A DNA stretch of 64,000 nucleotides from the NCBI GenBank assembly GCA_021835845.1, contig JAKBJU010000006.1, positions 1-64,000 on the forward strand, read 5' to 3'. Shown here piece by piece: positions 61,337 through 64,000 of this stretch (positions are counted from its first letter, which is position 1; every line of letters begins with the position of its first letter). Under the pieces are notes generated by a model. It searched no databases and had not been told where the DNA came from. It saw only the letters and a list, made by a program, of their open reading frames with translations. Origin of the DNA: Pseudomonadota bacterium (lineage in GTDB: Bacteria; Pseudomonadota; Gammaproteobacteria; Burkholderiales; JABEVD01). The position numbers and the translations under genes are program-made.

Positions 61337-63076
61337 TCAGTACCCGAGGACGATGCCCTCCCTTCTCGGATCTGCCCCCCCTTCCCAGCCGGAAGGGATC
61401 CTTTCCACCCCGTGCACCCCGCTGTTGAGATCCATGATGCGAACCTCGTGACCAAGTCTTTCCAGGGGCGCCTTCAGTTTCTCCAGGGCGGTTCCCTTCT
61501 CCAGCAGAACCGGACCGCCGATGCTCCCGACATTGGGCAGGGCTATCGCATCTTCCATGCCGAGATGCCAGTCGACCATGGCACCCAGGGTCTTGGCCAC
61601 GATATCGATGATGAACGGGCCGCCCGGGGAACCCAGGACGGCATAGAGCCGGCCTTTTTCATCGAACACGAAGGTAGGGGACATCGAGCTCCTGGGGCGT
61701 TTCCCGGGTTCTACGCGGTTGGCCACAGGCTTGCCTTCCCGCTCGGGCTCGAAGGAAAAGTCGGTCAGCTCGTTGTTGAGCAGGAAGCCATCCACCATCA
61801 CGCGGCTGCCGAAGCCATCCTCGATCGAGGTCGTCATGGAAACCGCATTCCCCCAGCGGTCGACGACAGAAATCTGGCTGGTGGAATGGAATTCCATGGC
61901 GCTCCCCCCTTCGGTCTTCAACCGGGCAGAGCCGGGAGGCTTCCCGGGGTAAACCTGTTCCATGGCCCGCTCATCCCTGATGAGTGCAGCGCGCGACGCG
62001 AGGTAGCCGGGATCGATGAGGCCTGAAAGCGGGACGCTCTCGAAATCGGGATCGGCGAGATAGCGGTCCCTGTCGGCAAAAGCCAACCTTTCCGCCTCCG
62101 CCATCAGGTGCACGGCCTGGAGAGATTCGGGTTGGTTACCCATGTCGAATCGGGACAGCATGCCGAGGATCTGCAATACGGCAACCCCGCCGGAGCTGGG
62201 GGGCGGCATCCCGCACAACCTGTAAGCCCGGTAATTTCCGCAAACCGGGCTGCGCTCGACCGCACGATAGCCCGAGAGATCGGCTTCGGTCATGAGTCCG
62301 GGATTTTTCTGCTGCCCGTGCACTGCAGCCACGATGTCCCGCGCTATCTTTCCATCGTAGAAGGCATCCGCCCCGCCTTTGGCGATTTCCCGAAAGACTC
62401 CGGCAAGTTCCGGATTGCCGAGTTTTTCCCCGACATCCCTGGGACTACCGTCCGCATGGTAGAAGTAAGCCTTCGCTTTTTCCTGGAGCGGCAGAAACTT
62501 GTCTCTCAGAAGCAGGGCATGCAGCCTCGGAGAAACCGGGAAGCCCTGCTCACAAAGTGCAATGGCCGGCCCGAACAATGTCGCCCAGGGCAGTTTTCCG
62601 TACTTCCTGTGGACCGCTTCCAGCATGCGCAAAGTGCCTGGAACTCCAACCGACCTGCCGCCGATCACTGCATCGTAGAATTTCAGGGGCCTGCCCTCTG
62701 CATCCAGGAAAAGGGCCGGGGTGTCCGCAGCTGGCGCGATCTCCCTGCCGTCGAAAGCGGAAATCCTGCCGTCCTTCGAATAATGCAGCAGAAAGGCGCC
62801 TCCCCCGATTCCGGAGGACTGCGGCTCGACAAGATTCAACACCATCTGGACGGCGACCGCCGCATCGACCGCATTCCCCCCGGCTTCCAGCATCGCCATG
62901 CCTGCCTTCACGGCAAGAGGATTGGCTGCCGCGACCATCCCATGCCTTCCCTGAACATGGCCGGCGGGCTTGATGCCGGTAGCGGCTTCCGGAGGGACAT
63001 ACCCCGCAGCGGATGCGCTTCCCAGCCATACGGCAAGAATCGCCCCAAGAAATAAGCTGAATCTGTCAGGTCTCAT
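61337..63076 (-). CDS. ggt: Gamma-glutamyltransferase
   Basis: 579 aa periplasmic proenzyme, with a signal peptide to about residue 23 (GSASA). GRHGMVAAANPLAVKAGMAML opens, EPQSSGIGGGAFLL and GGRSVGVPGTL follow. STSQISVVDRWGNAVSMT holds the Thr that self-cleaves and is the nucleophile of the small subunit. SSMSPTFVFD and GSPGGPFI are the substrate loops. Hydrolyses glutathione. Confidence 0.95.
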   Translation of the reverse strand: MRPDRFSLFLGAILAVWLGSASAAGYVPPEAATGIKPAGHVQGRHGMVAAANPLAVKAGMAMLEAGGNAVDAAVAVQMVLNLVEPQSSGIGGGAFLLHYSKDGRISAFDGREIAPAADTPALFLDAEGRPLKFYDAVIGGRSVGVPGTLRMLEAVHRKYGKLPWATLFGPAIALCEQGFPVSPRLHALLLRDKFLPLQEKAKAYFYHADGSPRDVGEKLGNPELAGVFREIAKGGADAFYDGKIARDIVAAVHGQQKNPGLMTEADLSGYRAVERSPVCGNYRAYRLCGMPPPSSGGVAVLQILGMLSRFDMGNQPESLQAVHLMAEAERLAFADRDRYLADPDFESVPLSGLIDPGYLASRAALIRDERAMEQVYPGKPPGSARLKTEGGSAMEFHSTSQISVVDRWGNAVSMTTSIEDGFGSRVMVDGFLLNNELTDFSFEPEREGKPVANRVEPGKRPRSSMSPTFVFDEKGRLYAVLGSPGGPFIIDIVAKTLGAMVDWHLGMEDAIALPNVGSIGGPVLLEKGTALEKLKAPLERLGHEVRIMDLNSGVHGVERIPSGWEGGADPRREGIVLGY

Positions 63077-63134
63077 GAATCGGTCCGGCGTTCCGATCCA
63101 TCATCGTAACATGGATCACATTAGAAAATAATTA

Positions 63135-63165
63135 TTGCACCATTTGGTTATTTTGGAGCTAGAAT
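63135..63165 (+). promoter_or_regulatory. Possible promoter of the HDOD gene
   Basis: TTGCAC (63135-63140) and TAGAAT (63160-63165) with a 19-base spacer, in an AT-rich divergent region between ggt and the HDOD gene. Transcription would start about 27 bases before the ATG. Confidence 0.35.
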
Positions 63166-63198
63166 AATTCCGACAAGAAACAAGAACGGAATTTCTGC

Positions 63199-64000
63199 AT
63201 GGCGCAACTCAAGCTTCATTTCGAAGAACTGAAGGCCAGCGGCGACCTCCCTTCCCCGATGGGCGTTGCGCTTGCCATATTCGAGCTTACCCGAAAGCCG
63301 GACGTGTCCCTTTCGGAAATCGCTCATGTGGTGAAAGCCGATCCATCCCTCAGCGGCAAGCTGATCAAAAGCGCAAACGTCCTCAAGGCGGGCACCCGTT
63401 CCATCGCTTCGGTCTCGAGCGCCATCAACCTGCTCGGCCTCGACGCCACAAGGCAGCTCGTGGTCGGGTTCTCCATCCTTGCCGGGAACCGCAGGGGAGC
63501 CTGCAAGCAATTCGACTACATGCGCTTCTGGTCCAAATCCCTGGCGAGCGCCATTATCGCCCAGATGCTCTGCGAGCGGGAGCGCGTCGCACAACCGGAG
63601 GAATGCTTCGTCGGCGCGCTCTTGAGCGACATCGGCACGCTTGCGCTGGCAACCCTTTATCCCGTTGCCTATTCCGAAATCCTCTCGAGCGGACTTTCCC
63701 ATCAGGATCAACTGGAGTGGGAGAAGGCCCGCTTCGAGACGGACCATGTCGAGCTGACTGCAGCCCTGCTCGAAGACTGGATGCTCCCCCCGATGTTCGC
63801 AGATGCCGCAAGCCATCACAGGAACCCCGAATCGACCGATTTTCCGGCGGGTTCCAGGGAGCACAGCCTGTGCAGGATATGGCATTTTGCCGACCTGCTC
63901 TCGGAAAAATTCATTTCTGGAGAAAAGGCCATCGTGCGCAGCATGCCGGAACTCATCGACATGGCGGCCAAGTGGGATCTAGATCCTGACGATTTCGCGG
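63199..64000 (+). CDS. HDOD-domain protein, N-terminal part (runs off window)
   Basis: The visible 267 codons begin MAQLKLHFEELKASGDLPSP. Residues about 15-210 form an HDOD domain: LPSPMGVALAIFELTRKPDVSLSEIAHVVKADPSLSGKLIKSANV at the start, SAINLLGLDATRQLVVGFS, and GALLSDIGTLALATLYP in the place of HD-type metal residues. HDOD proteins are non-catalytic regulators often fused to GGDEF or EAL domains; any such domain would lie beyond the window edge. Confidence 0.85.
   Translation, partial: MAQLKLHFEELKASGDLPSPMGVALAIFELTRKPDVSLSEIAHVVKADPSLSGKLIKSANVLKAGTRSIASVSSAINLLGLDATRQLVVGFSILAGNRRGACKQFDYMRFWSKSLASAIIAQMLCERERVAQPEECFVGALLSDIGTLALATLYPVAYSEILSSGLSHQDQLEWEKARFETDHVELTAALLEDWMLPPMFADAASHHRNPESTDFPAGSREHSLCRIWHFADLLSEKFISGEKAIVRSMPELIDMAAKWDLDPDDFA

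Overview
The window reads as chromosome of a Gram-negative betaproteobacterium, most likely of the Nitrosomonadales (Gallionella/Sulfuricella-like) type. This rests on housekeeping gene order (nadD-rsfS-rlmH-maf-rng, pilT/pilU beside yggS-proC-yggT-yggU, ygfA-folD), on moderately high GC, and on an S-layer-like protein paired with a type I secretion system. No lineage search could be run. No rRNA, tRNA, CRISPR array, prophage or complete insertion sequence was seen.

Left half (about 1-33,000) is a cell-surface locus. It opens with the N-terminal 503 codons of a cysteine-free, beta-strand-repeat S-layer-like protein on the minus strand, with a textbook CRP class II promoter in front. Next comes an ABC polysaccharide exporter (wzm-wzt, Wzt with a C-terminal carbohydrate-recognition domain), an LpxL-like acyltransferase homologue, and a unit of methyltransferase with coiled-coil tail, two glycosyltransferases and a sugar epimerase. 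A three-gene type I secretion system (ABC ATPase, HlyD-like adaptor, TolC-like channel) lies at 8.8-13.2 kb and carries a second perfect CRP-like palindrome just upstream. From 14.6 to 22.3 kb an overlapping gene string encodes a CDP-activated 6-deoxyhexose pathway with a C-methyltransferase (rfbF, rfbG, methyltransferase, 3,5-epimerase, 4-reductase), then another methyltransferase, a likely glycosyltransferase and a Wzx flippase. From 22.5 to 33.0 kb ten tightly coupled genes carry two glycosyltransferases, the wbpV-wbpL-wbpM initiation module, an O-antigen ligase, three more core/O-chain transferases and the rRNA methyltransferase rlmL. A 270-bp MITE-like element with perfect 16-bp inverted ends closes the locus.

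Right half (33.2-64 kb) is mainly housekeeping. It contains pilT-pilU (minus); yggS-proC-yggT-yggU (plus); a minus-strand run aceE-aceF-nadD-rsfS-rlmH-maf-rng; ygfA-folD; trmB with a probable leaderless transcript; a minus-strand run ending in rdgB-hemW with two radical-SAM proteins; a lipoprotein; a PAP2 phosphatase; a universal stress protein; a ClC-type channel; a CapA-like protein; an FAH-family enzyme; an ankyrin protein; a sterol-desaturase-family enzyme; srkA; gamma-glutamyltransferase; and the beginning of an HDOD protein.

The parts of the left half fit one picture: a glycan with a C-methylated deoxysugar is built, exported and ligated to lipid A-core, while a type I system exports an S-layer protein that such a glycan could anchor, as the O-polysaccharide does for RsaA in Caulobacter. 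That functional link is inference from gene content and shared CRP-like sites.
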